Made by a program: the position numbers and the translations under genes. The notes beneath the pieces are model-generated. The model did not search any database, was not told the DNA's origin, and saw only the letters and a list, made by a program, of their open reading frames with translations. Below are positions 9,891 through 19,087 of a DNA stretch of 37,531 nt, piece after piece. Source of the DNA: Nymphaea colorata (taxonomy: Eukaryota > Streptophyta > Magnoliopsida > Nymphaeales > Nymphaeaceae); NCBI RefSeq assembly GCF_008831285.2, contig NC_045140.1, forward strand, positions 13,142,505 through 13,180,035, given 5' to 3'. Position 1 is the stretch's first letter. Every line of letters starts with the position of its first letter.

Positions 9891-11754
9891 AACATTTTGT
9901 GTGAAAATTTACCACAAAGTCACTATCATTAAGCTTATTTCCAAATACGTGACTAACTTTTTAAGAAAGCACTCACCGTTTTTGGAACATGTTACACGGC
10001 TTCTAACAAGAGATCATATACTATGAATTAAAAACAACCAAAATATTTCGTACAGCTAAATGAAAAACCTCTTTTCTATAAGTACAAAATTATTAATATA
10101 AAAAAAATTACTTTATGAAATTACTAAAATGCCTCTTCAATCAACCGTGAAAACACCCTTTTTCAATGGCATGACATGGAAAGTGCCCTTCCCCACGTAC
10201 CTTACCGAAGCCGCTGCCACACAAATGGGAATAACAACCATCCGAGAAACTTAATAAAATCCTTCTCAATTCTTAATGTCACGAATCAGCTGCTCTACAC
10301 CCCTATTCTTGAGAGAGAAAAAGAGATACATCGTTAATCCTTAAGTAAAATAAAACTAAATTTATTCCTCAAAGAGAAGCACAAATTTTGACGTCTCAAG
10401 AGAGATAAGAAAAACCTACAGTATGAATATGCAAATAAATATAAGCTAGGCGACTTGGGGAAATTGTCTCTTTCTTTTTCTTTTTTCTTTTTTTTTTGAA
10501 GAATGGTGTCTGCTGGAGGCTGGTTTTGACAAGACACTGTTATTTGTCCCATTTTTACGAGAATGACTGCTCTTTCTTTTGGTCAATCATTGTAAAGCAC
10601 ATCCTTCCAGTTAAATTGCTTACTATTCTACAGCAAAATCATGTCTCTAAAACACATGATCCACTAACATCGTATTTTTGTGGATGAGATGATTATGTGT
10701 ATTTTTTTTCTTGTTTAATAATCTAAGATAGCTTTCTAAAGTTAACAAAAAAAAAAAGACATTTCTGAAACAGGTAAGTTTAATAATGCAGTTTTTTATT
10801 TTGATAGTCAATAACTAAACATGTTAATATGAATATTCTAACAAATTAGATACACAATAAAAAACAACTAATGTTGAAAAAAAATACTTGAAAATCCAGC
10901 ATACCAAATAAGACTATTCTTGTGAACAGAAGGAAAAAGGCGAAACCTACTATTTGGATTTCAAAAAAAGGCTTTGATGGTGTTGGCCACGATGGTAGTG
11001 TCCGCCATGACAGAGACAGGCGATGGCAAGAAAGAATCAAGAAACAGGAAATAGTAAATTGCATTTCTCTTTCTTGTTCATGTAAATTTGTAAAACACTT
11101 CGGGTACCGGTTCAAAGTCTTCCTTTCACGTTCAGGTTTTAGCTATATAAAAAGAATATACGTTCTATGCAATCATGGAAGATTTTTTATTTTCTTTAGT
11201 AGAAAAAACCTTTTAAGAGGAAGCTACTTCATGCACTTTTCATGGCGTTGATAGAGTGATTTTTTTTTCAAATTCTACGTTTGCCCTTCTAGGAGGAAGG
11301 GTTTTCCATTTAACAAACAAAAATATGGTGAACATTTGTAACCAATAACACATGTTCTCTTGTTTGGGGCCACAACATATAATTAGCTTGGACTCGTACA
11401 TCCTTGCAACTTATACGTTTGGTGTCAAAATAAGAAGAAAAGGTGTCTTATGCTGCCTTATTTATTTGTACTTTGCCAAGCAAGCCACTAAGAGGAGCAA
11501 GCCTAGGGGCGAAGGTAAGCGTGGGCTGTGTGGGGTGTTTGCTTACGGAGCCCACTCTAAAACCATGCTTTTTAATTATTGGATATGGATATGGATATAT
11601 TAAGGTCCAATTATATAGATCAGTATCACGAGATTCAGGTCACTCCAACTGAAAATTTGTTACTTATATATTTAATATCCCATAGTCAAAAATTTATAAC
11701 TCTGCCCCTGAGCATGCCAAACAACATGTAAATAGAAAAGGGAGGTATAAAATG
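9891..11754. other. Intergenic, no gene recognised
   Basis: The stretch is AT-rich and includes a T-rich pyrimidine tract at 10470-10498. The longest open frame (10922-11251, plus) is 109 residues, basic, and without a domain I know. I see no promoter-gene-terminator logic in it. Confidence 0.5.
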
Positions 11755-11933
11755 TAGCTTTTTTCTGCTTTTTAAATATAATTTTACATAACATAGAAAT
11801 GAATCTCTACTTCATTACTTTAATAGCCAAAGGACTAACAAGCTTTGAATCGAAATATTGGCCACTTAAATAAAATGTTTAAGTCAAAGAACATACATAT
11901 GTAAAATTATATTTAAAAAGTAGAAAAAAGCTA
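11755..11933. mobile_element. Fold-back MITE, 179 bp, near-perfect 36-bp inverted repeats
   Basis: The arms 11755-11790 and 11898-11933 are inverted copies with one mismatch in 36 bases (TAGCTTTTTTCTGC at the left end against TAGCTTTTTTCTAC on the other strand at the right). The arms begin and end with TA, so a TA target-site duplication of the Tc1/mariner (Stowaway) type is possible. The 107-bp centre has no coding capacity. If transcribed it would form a long hairpin. Confidence 0.75.
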
Positions 11934-12176
11934 TTTCCAATTTATATATGTGAAGAATTTAGTAAGTCTAGGAGACCGACAGAGCAGGGTGTATATTCAA
12001 GCTTTAACACAGGACGATGTGTTATGGTTTAGAACGTTATTCTGGTGTGACAAAAAATTCTTCTCTTATAAGAGCAAAAATGAAAAAGAAAGTTATTTTA
12101 CATAAAATAACAACAATGAAATAAATGGAGACTGCCTAATGCAACGTAGAGCAGCATTGAACGGTATTCTGAGGCG

Positions 12177-13001
12177 ATGAATGGAAGGGACGAGCTGTCG
12201 CCTGAAGAGGTAAATGGCAGGAGCAGAAGCTCATATGGGGTGGTGAAGGACATGGGCGAGTGGTTGTCGGCAGTCAAACGGGCACCTGATGGTGAGCAGC
12301 CAGCTGAGACTCGGTTGGGTTATAGCGTGAGGACGCCAGAGGAGTCACCGGGGAACCGTCGGCTGGAGGAGATGAGGGATGGGACTCTGTCAGGAGATGG
12401 GGGAAGCTCAGCTGAGAAAGGGCAGTTGATGGCCACAACGTATGATGATACCAAGAAATCTTGGGCTGTTGTTGTGAACGTTGAACCGCACAAAGAGGAG
12501 GTATGCAAAATACCTTCTCTTCAAATCAAAGAAATATATGGCAGGAAAATGCTATCCCAAATGGATCCCTCAATGCCATGTATCGGTCATTCGATTTTGC
12601 TGCTACTGGGATCTTGGCAAGCGGTGGTGGAAGAAACCGCCTGGATTACCTGTTTAACACCAATGGGCTCATCGCCCGTCGTTTAAGTTTATGACAGTCG
12701 GAAAATACAACTTTCTTATTCGCACGGCCACAAATGATGAGGAAATCAGGGAGGTTTCTCAACCAGGTATAAGGAAAGTGGCTGAGTGCACACTTATCAT
12801 GCAGAGATGCTGTCCAGGTAGGTGCGAATCTGGGTCAGGCTCTCAGACATGTTTATTTACATGTGGAATGAAAGGGTTTTTCGCAGACCTTGCTTCACTA
12901 AAGGGAGCTAGGTATATTGGCATGGATCACTGCACGAAATGAGTTGATAAACATGCTTTTGCTAGGATCATACTGGAAGTTCCGTTGGGCTATGTCCCAA
13001 T
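12177..13001 (+). pseudogene. LINE-A ORF1, 5' part
   Basis: An ATG at 12177 opens a charged N-terminal region that reads KKSWAVVVNVEPHKEEV near 12451-12500 before shifting frame. Further pieces lie in other frames: a MTVGKYNFLIRTATNDEEIR segment near 12691-12750, a QALRHVYLHV segment near 12840-12866, and IGMDHCTK followed by a stop and FARIILEVPLGYVP near 12915-12996. These resemble the DUF4283 region of plant LINE ORF1 proteins (nucleic-acid binding, retrotransposon RNP). At least three frameshifts or stops are present. The reading stops at 13001, where Copia-2 is inserted, and resumes after 17826. Confidence 0.75.
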
Positions 13002-13283
13002 TGTCGAAGAAAAGTCTCCAAGACTCATGAGTGCTTACTGCGTTACAGCTGTACACCACTAAACCAACTGTAGCTGTATCCCACCAAGAATTACCCATGT
13101 AATGTATACGAATTCTGTACAGAAATATATATGTACATATAATATATATATATATTGAAAATAAATAAAGAAATTCTTCTTGCCTTCTGTTATCTTTCAG
13201 TTTCTGCAGTCATGCTTGAGACCTCTTCTTCTTGCAGGTATACACCTATCGCAGAGAGATTTCAATAACCCTGAAATCTAAGA
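13002..13283 (+). repeat. Copia-2 5' LTR
   Basis: It starts TGTCGAAGAAAAGTCTC and ends AAATCTAAGA next to the primer-binding site. It contains an AT-rich tract with AATAAATAAAG near 13160-13172. It aligns with 17525-17821 over its whole length; the 3' copy has an extra segment of about 18 bases near 17564 and a longer AT tract. Both copies end in GA rather than the usual CA. Confidence 0.9.
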
Positions 13284-13296
13284 TGGTATCAGAGCC
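13284..13296 (+). other. Copia-2 primer-binding site
   Basis: TGGTATCAGAGCC directly abuts the 5' LTR. This is the sequence complementary to the 3' end of initiator tRNA-Met that primes minus-strand synthesis in most plant copia elements. Confidence 0.92.
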
Positions 13297-13367
13297 TCTC
13301 TAGATCATCGAAGAGAGAAAATAGCTCCATTACAGACGAAATCAAGGATTGAGCAAAGGAGCAACGA

Positions 13368-14289
13368 ATGACAGAAAGCGGAAACACTAGGGCAGCAGGT
13401 TCTCACTCCCTCAAGACGGTGATGAGAGAATCAGATTCAGCCTTGAAGATCACTACATAGCCGCTCAACGGATCAAACTATATAGTTTGCGCAAAGTTTG
13501 CAAGTCTCTATCTATGTGGAAAATCAAAGATATAGTATATAAACGACAAGATTAAAGCCTCGCAAAAGGAAGATCCAGGTTATGAAGACCCGGAAGCAAA
13601 CAATCAGATAGTAATGTCATGGTTGTTGAATTCTATTGAGCCAGCAATAGTGGAGGATTTTATGTTCTTGGATTCAGCCAAAGAAATCTGGGATTCACTA
13701 GCCAATATCTATGGAGAATGTCAAAATTTGGCAAGAGTATATCAACTTCAAAAGGAAATCTCGAAGTTGATCAAGGGAGATCGACCATTCCATTTGTATT
13801 TGAGTTCTTTGAAGACGATGTGGGATGAACTCACCCAACATCAACCCCTAAACCCAGATTTAGAAGTCATCAAGCAGAGGGCAGAGGAAGACAAAGTGTT
13901 TAAGTTGTTACCAAGTCTCAACCAGGAATTCGATAATTGGCATAGTCAAATATTAATGATGCATCCCCTACCATCCTTCAACAGTGTATGCTCCATCATA
14001 CATCGCGAAGAAACAAGCAGGAAAGTAATGAACAAACGAGACTGTTTCCAAAGAAGAACAAACTGCATTGCTGGTTCTGTTCCAAACAAGAACAAAAACC
14101 CCAGTCAATACCGAGAAGCTTGCATTCTTAACAAAAAATAAAAACGCTTACGGAAGAGGAAATGCTTACAGAAGAGAAAAGTCTCAAATGATATGCTCAT
14201 TTTGTAAGAAGTCAGGGCATACCAGAGATCAGTGCTGGAATCTACATGGACGTCCCAGCTCAGGAAGAGGACAACGTGCTCCAAATTAG
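13368..14289 (+). pseudogene. Copia-2 gag
   Basis: An ATG at 13368 opens a frame with in-frame stops at 13458-13460 and further on (before 13614). It then runs open to 14141 and continues in another frame to 14289. The segment LNGSNY near 13464-13481 is the usual start of copia gag core, and WLLNSIEPAI with a following AKEIWDSLANIYGE is typical of the UBN2-type gag domain. A CCHC zinc knuckle CSFCKKSGHTRDQC lies near 14194-14235, with the C-x2-C-x4-H-x4-C spacing intact. Gag packages the element RNA into particles; this copy cannot encode a full protein. Confidence 0.85.
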
Positions 14290-14429
14290 CCTAGAGAAGG
14301 CAACATGGCAAAACTCACAAAACTTTTGCAACAAGTTACTTGTTCAAATATGTCGGTAAATACAAAATAGAAGCACGTTCAAGGTAATTCTAACTCGCCT
14401 CAGTCGTTTACTGCATGTTATAGCACGTT

Positions 14430-15880
14430 AAAGTGGATATTAGACAGTGGAGCAACAGATCACATGATTAACAACTGAGATCTATTATTTGATTTTCGAC
14501 CTAGCATGATATCGTCAATAAAAATAGCAGATGGAACTTCTTTAGCAGTTAAGGGTTGTGGATCTATTTATCTTATTGAAAATTATGTGCTTAAAGATGT
14601 GCTCCATGTTCCTAGATGCTCTGCTAATTTGTTATCAATAAGTAAGTTGACAAAAGAATTAAACTGTTATGCAATATTTTGTGAAAAAAGGGTGATTCTA
14701 CCAGACTACAACCATTAGAGGATGATTGGTGAATGAACAAAAACTAACGGGCTATACTCACTAAATGTCTGTCAACAAACTTCAGCCCAATTAGCAGTGG
14801 ACTCAATTGAAGAAGCTAGACTTTGGCATCAATGCATGGGACACCCATCCAATAAGGTTTTAAAAACCATGTTTCCAAAATTGGGCCTTATAGTAGATAG
14901 CTGTGATGCATGCATTACAACGAAGTTGACCAGGTTACCTTTCTTCAACTCTGAAAGTAATTCTAATTTTTGTTTTGTTTTAGTTCACACTGATGTTTGG
15001 GGGCCTGCACCCATAGATGGATATCATGGGCACAAGTACTTTGTAATGTTTGTAGATGACAAATCCAAGATGATGTGGATCTATTTCATAAATAAGAAAA
15101 GTGAAACTTTCACTTGCTTCAAAAATTTCTATTTAAAATGGTAAGATCAAATAATGGAAGAGAGTACCTGAATACAAGTTTCAGAAATTTCACAAAAGAA
15201 AGGGGAATAGAACATCAGACCACATGTCTAGGCACATCCCAACAAAACAGGGTATGTGAGAGAAGAAATAGACACTTGCTAAATGTGGCTAGGTCATTTA
15301 TGTTTGAAATGAATGTTCCTGCTATTTTCTGGCCAGAAACAGTTGCATGTGCTTGTCATGTAATAAACCAGACAGTGAGCAAAAAATTAAGGGGGAATAG
15401 CCCCTTATCCATAGTCAACAATAGACCTATAAATGTAAACCATCTAAGGGTATTTGGATGTACCTATTATGTACATTGTCAAGAGTAAGACAAAAATAAA
15501 CTGGAAAAGGGAGCAGTCAAATGTATTTTTTTGGGTTACCCCTACGAAAAGAAAGGATATAAATGTTTTGACTCGAAAAGGAAAAAGATGTACTTCTCTA
15601 GAGATGTAAAATTTATAGAGAATCAAACTTATTAGCAATAGACTAATATAGACGTCTTTGGTAAAGAGGAACAACTCATCATACCCACCATGACAGCTCC
15701 ACTACCACCAGTGAGTGAGCATGATACCTCTGACAACAACTATCAAAGTCAAGAAAACCAACCACTAGATTTTGACAGCAGATTAGAACAAAATGCTGAA
15801 ACAACAAACAATGAAGTGGTTCAGCTGAGAAGGTCAAGTAGAATAAGTAATCCTCCAACATGACTGGACGATTACTTCAC
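14430..15880 (+). pseudogene. Copia-2 protease and integrase
   Basis: The protease shows WILDSGATDHM near 14434-14466, with the catalytic D-S-G, then a stop. A GAG-pre-integrase zinc region (LWHQCMGHPSN) lies near 14821-14853, and the integrase core starts with HTDVWGP near 14987. The core is frameshifted around 15120-15140. The second catalytic acidic residue is changed: the codon at 15150-15152 is AAT (Asn) where copia integrases have Asp. The glutamate of the triad (GAG at 15258-15260) is kept. A linker with a RRSSRISNPP segment near 15830-15860 follows. Stops and frameshifts interrupt the rest. Confidence 0.85.
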
Positions 15881-15950
15881 TTATTACACAAAAAACACCA
15901 TAGCCAACTTAGTGGACAACAAACTATCTCACTGAATATCAGACAGATAC

Positions 15951-17460
15951 AAAGACTATCTGCCTAAGCTGTACACACAAACAGAGCCCCAAAACTATGA
16001 GGAAGCTCGAACTAGAAGCGAATGGTGCAGGGCAATGGAGGAGGAATTATCTGCCTTAGAAAAAAAACAGAACATGGGAGTTAGTGAAACTACCAAAAAA
16101 AAAAACAGTTGGCTGTAGATGGACCTACAAGATAAAATATAATAACAAGGGAGAAATAAAGCGCTACAAAGCAAGACTAGTAGCTAAGGTGTATACTCAA
16201 GTACAAGGCATAGACTATGATGAAACATTGGCCTCGTAGAAAAAATGAGTTCTATAAGAGTATTACTATCAGTAGCAGCATTTAAAAGGTAGAAATTGCA
16301 TCAAATAGATGTAAAAAAAGCATTTCTTCAAGGAGATTTAGATGAAGAAATATGTATAGAAATTCCTCAAGGGTTTAGAGCTCAATCTCAACATCAACTT
16401 GTGTGCAGACTAAAAAAATAATTGTATGGACTGAAACAGTCACCAAGGGCTTGGTATTTGAAGTTGAGCACAAAACTAATACAAGGAGGATTCAAGATGA
16501 GTGAGGCAGACAAATCAATATTCATATCCATCACTACCGAGAGAATAACGATAGTGGCTGTCTATATAGACAATTTGATAGTAACTGAGGACAACAAAAA
16601 TCTAATTGAAAGAACAAAAGAAATGTTGAAGAAACAATTTGAGATAAAATACTTGGGAATAACTCACTACTTCCTTGGCATAGAAGTCTCACACTCCAAA
16701 GATGGAGTATTCATTTGCCAAAGGAAATATGTAACGGACATGCTAAAAACCACTGGTATGACTGAATCAAAGGAGGTAGATACTCCCATGGAACTGATAT
16801 TGAATTTGTACAGTGAAGGAGAAGATGACAGGTATAGACAAGCACATGTACTAAAGACTAATTGGTAAACTCATATACCTTACAACAACTAGACCAGACA
16901 TTACATACTCAGTAAATCTACTGAGCCAGTTCATGCATGACCTAAAAAGTCACATCTGGAAGCTGCACACATGATATTTAGGTATCTCAAGGAACATCCA
17001 AGCAAGGGAATACTATTTTGAAGAACTGAAAATCTGGAAATATGTGGATACGCTGATGCCGATTGGGCCGACAACCCTAATGACAGACACTCAACATTAG
17101 GATATTGTTGCTTTGTGGGTGGCAATTTGGTGTCCTGGAAAAGCAAGAAACATGTAGTGGTGGCCTAATCAAGTGCAAAATCAGAATACAGTGCAATGGC
17201 CCTAGCTGTATGTGAGTTTATGTGGATCAAATATTTGCTAAATGATATGGGAGTTCAAGCGAAGTTACCCACAAAATTGTTCTGCGATAATCAGACAGCT
17301 ATTTACGTTAGTAACAGTCATGTGTTTCATGAGCGAATGAAGCACATTGAGATAGACTGTCATTTCATCAGAAAGAAAATCAAAACAAGAATCATTAGTA
17401 CAGAACACATTACAATTAACACACAACTAGTAGACATTAACAAAAACAGTAAGCAAAGAA
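15951..17460 (+). pseudogene. Copia-2 reverse transcriptase and RNase H
   Basis: RT begins near RAMEEELSALEKK (about 16028-16068) and is broken by several stops up to 16420. It is then open over YGLKQSPRAWYLKL to about 16868. The catalytic motif reads YIDN at 16563-16574 instead of Y-x-D-D, so the last aspartate is lost. RNase H pieces follow: GYCCFVGGNLVSWKSKKHVV near 17100-17160, then a stop, then LFCDNQTAIYVSNSHVFHER near 17278-17335. The final part degenerates before the polypurine tract. Confidence 0.85.
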
Positions 17461-17514
17461 GTATTCAACAAATTGTTAAACAAGTTGGGATTATGGAAAA
17501 TTGGAGAACCAACT

Positions 17515-17524
17515 AGAGGGGGAG
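17515..17524 (+). other. Copia-2 polypurine tract
   Basis: AGAGGGGGAG lies directly before the TGTTGAAG that starts the 3' LTR. Confidence 0.9.
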
Positions 17525-17653
17525 TGTTGAAGAAAAGTCTCAAAGACTCATCAGTGCATACTGTTCATTTGTGCGTACTGCGTTACAGCTGTACACCACT
17601 AAACCAACTGTATTACAGCTGCATCCCATCAAGAATTACCCATGTAATATATA

Positions 17654-17695
<42 letters not shown>

Positions 17696-17821
17696 AAAAT
17701 GAATAAAGAAATTCTTCTTGCCTTCTGTTATCTCTCGGTTTCTGCAGTCTCACTTGAGACCTCTTCTTCTTGCAGGTATACAGCTATGGCAGAGAGATTT
17801 CAGTAACCCTAAAATCTAAGA
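17525..17821 (+). repeat. Copia-2 3' LTR, with an expanded (AT)n tract
   Basis: This is the direct repeat of 13002-13283. It differs by scattered substitutions, an extra 18-base segment near 17564, and an (AT)n run at about 17654-17693. The 5' LTR has only a short broken AT run at the same place. It ends AAATCTAAGA before the duplicated target GCAAT. Confidence 0.9.
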
Positions 17822-17826
17822 GCAAT

Positions 17827-18630
17827 GTCATAAGTTCTACTAGCATTTGATGATGGGAAGAAGGTCGATGCAGATAGTTCATTATGAGGAGCATATTAAA
17901 TATTGCCTAACTTGTGGCTCCACAACTCATTTCCCATAAGGGTTCTCTAACAGAAAACAGAAGGAAGTCCAGCATCACGATATCCAGAGTGGATGGGCAG
18001 CAGTTTAAATGGCCAACAAGCAATGGTGAAAGGTGCATCATAATCCAGAGAAGGTAGTCAAAGATGCCACTAAATTTAATATCCTTCAATGAGAGGAGGA
18101 TTAGGCGGAAGCTGAACTAGAGCAAATAGGCTATTTTACACTAGAGCAGCCAATAGCCAGAGTTGTGTGCATGGAAAGCCCCATCAAGGAGTCCTTCAAA
18201 GCACAATTGCCCAAAGATTCCTGTCAACCAAATGGGTGATGTCTGTTCGACCTCTAATCGAGGTGCGCCCAATTTCTCTATAGATCTTGGTCATAAGGGT
18301 AGTCTTGGCACTTATCCACTTGGGTTTAGATCCTACAATGTATCTGAAGGAGATAAGAACTGCACGAGGTTGTTTACTTTTGTAGCACAAAACCACAAAT
18401 TTAAGAAAAGAAGGCAGGGAGGAGTTCTGAAGAGGATTCTAACTTCAGCCAAAGATAATACTCTGAAACATCGTTATCCAGCAGGAGCGAAAGATGATAT
18501 TGTTATGATAGCTTTGGGGGTGGAAAAACATGCAGCGCTCGAGTTCCCTCTTGTTGATGGGCACGACAAGGATAGGAACTTGGCGGATCTGGATATGGTG
18601 ATCGATCCGGGCAGCAACAAGCATGAATAG
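17827..18630 (+). pseudogene. LINE-A ORF1, 3' part
   Basis: Directly after the Copia-2 target duplication the LINE reading resumes. HYEEHIKYCLTCGSTTHFP near 17879-17938 is the zinc-knuckle region of ORF1 (C-x2-C-x4-H kept, the last Cys lost). After several stops, a 155-codon open frame from 18163 to the TAG at 18628-18630 forms the basic C-terminal tail. It has no independent start context and shows no domain, so I read it as ORF1 and not a separate gene. The next LINE ORF starts 88 bases later. Confidence 0.65.
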
Positions 18631-18718
18631 GATCATGAAAAAAGTAGTAGCCTCCACATAGAATTTGATGGTAAAGGCAAGGAAAACTTACCAGTTGGGG
18701 GGTTGGAGTTAGTTCCGT

Positions 18719-18729
18719 ATGAAAATATG
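18719..18729 (+). pseudogene. LINE-A ORF2 start codon and first codons, cut by Copia-3
   Basis: ATG at 18719-18721 begins ATGAAAATATG. The insertion then starts, and the same ATATG recurs at 30280-30284 followed by the endonuclease start. The copia element therefore split ORF2 within its fourth codon. Confidence 0.75.
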
Positions 18730-18922
18730 TGTTACAATCGGCAAACTTAGAGAGAGAATCATCAATCCATTTACTAACCCTAATCTTCATAATAAAGAGA
18801 TTAGGGCAGAAGAGAAATTTACAAATTACATCAACCAAAAATAGAGAAATGTTAAAAGAGAACTCCTAACAATTAAATATTGCAAAGAACCACCTAGAAA
18901 CTTAAAGTCTTCTAATTCAATG
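18730..18922 (-). repeat. Copia-3 3' LTR
   Basis: It matches 30087-30279 over 193 bases. On the element's strand it ends TTGTAACA next to the target duplication. Its first two bases are CA instead of the TG of the 5' LTR, so this copy has lost the canonical terminal dinucleotide. Confidence 0.9.
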
Positions 18923-18932
18923 CTCCCCTTCA
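18923..18932 (-). other. Copia-3 polypurine tract
   Basis: Read on the minus strand the bases are TGAAGGGGAG, abutting the start of the 3' LTR. Confidence 0.85.
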
Positions 18933-19087
18933 ACTTGTCACAACATCTAGAAAAATTACCACTAGGAAGAGCTTTGGTGAAGACATCTGTAGCTTGATCT
19001 TCTGATGATACATGAATAGTGGCTATGGTTCCTCCTTGAACAAGATCTCGAATGTAATGACAGTCCACTTCAATATTAGTTCTCTAA
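18933..19087 (-). pseudogene. Copia-3 RNase H, last part (left of the Harbinger insert)
   Basis: Minus-strand reading DCHYIRDLVQGGTIATIHV followed by TKALPSGNFSRCCDKL is the C-terminal end of copia RNase H. It is separated from the rest of the domain by the element at 19088-21414. Removing that element with one copy of its TAA duplication restores collinearity with 21418 onward, apart from one existing stop. Confidence 0.85.

Larger units (their letters stand above)
13002..17821 (+). mobile_element. Copia-2: full-length but dead Ty1/copia element (4.8 kb) inside LINE-A ORF1
   Basis: Two direct LTRs (13002-13283 and 17525-17821) bound the element. A primer-binding site follows the 5' LTR and a polypurine tract precedes the 3' LTR. 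The internal order gag, protease, integrase, RT, RNase H is that of Ty1/copia. The flanks are CCAAT (12997-13001) and GCAAT (17822-17826), a five-base target duplication with one change. By eye the LTRs differ at about 17 positions in roughly 225 aligned bases, apart from indels. Using a commonly used plant rate near 1.3e-8 this suggests a few million years since insertion, which is only an order of magnitude. Confidence 0.92.

Noticed and set aside
10922-11251. 109-codon plus-strand open frame
   Set aside because: No domain or family recognised, low-complexity basic composition, and an overlapping minus-strand frame of similar length. Treated as chance.
18163-18630. A 155-codon open frame that could be called a separate gene
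   Set aside because: It lies exactly where the LINE ORF1 tail should be, between the zinc-knuckle remnant and the ORF2 start, and has no domain or promoter context of its own.
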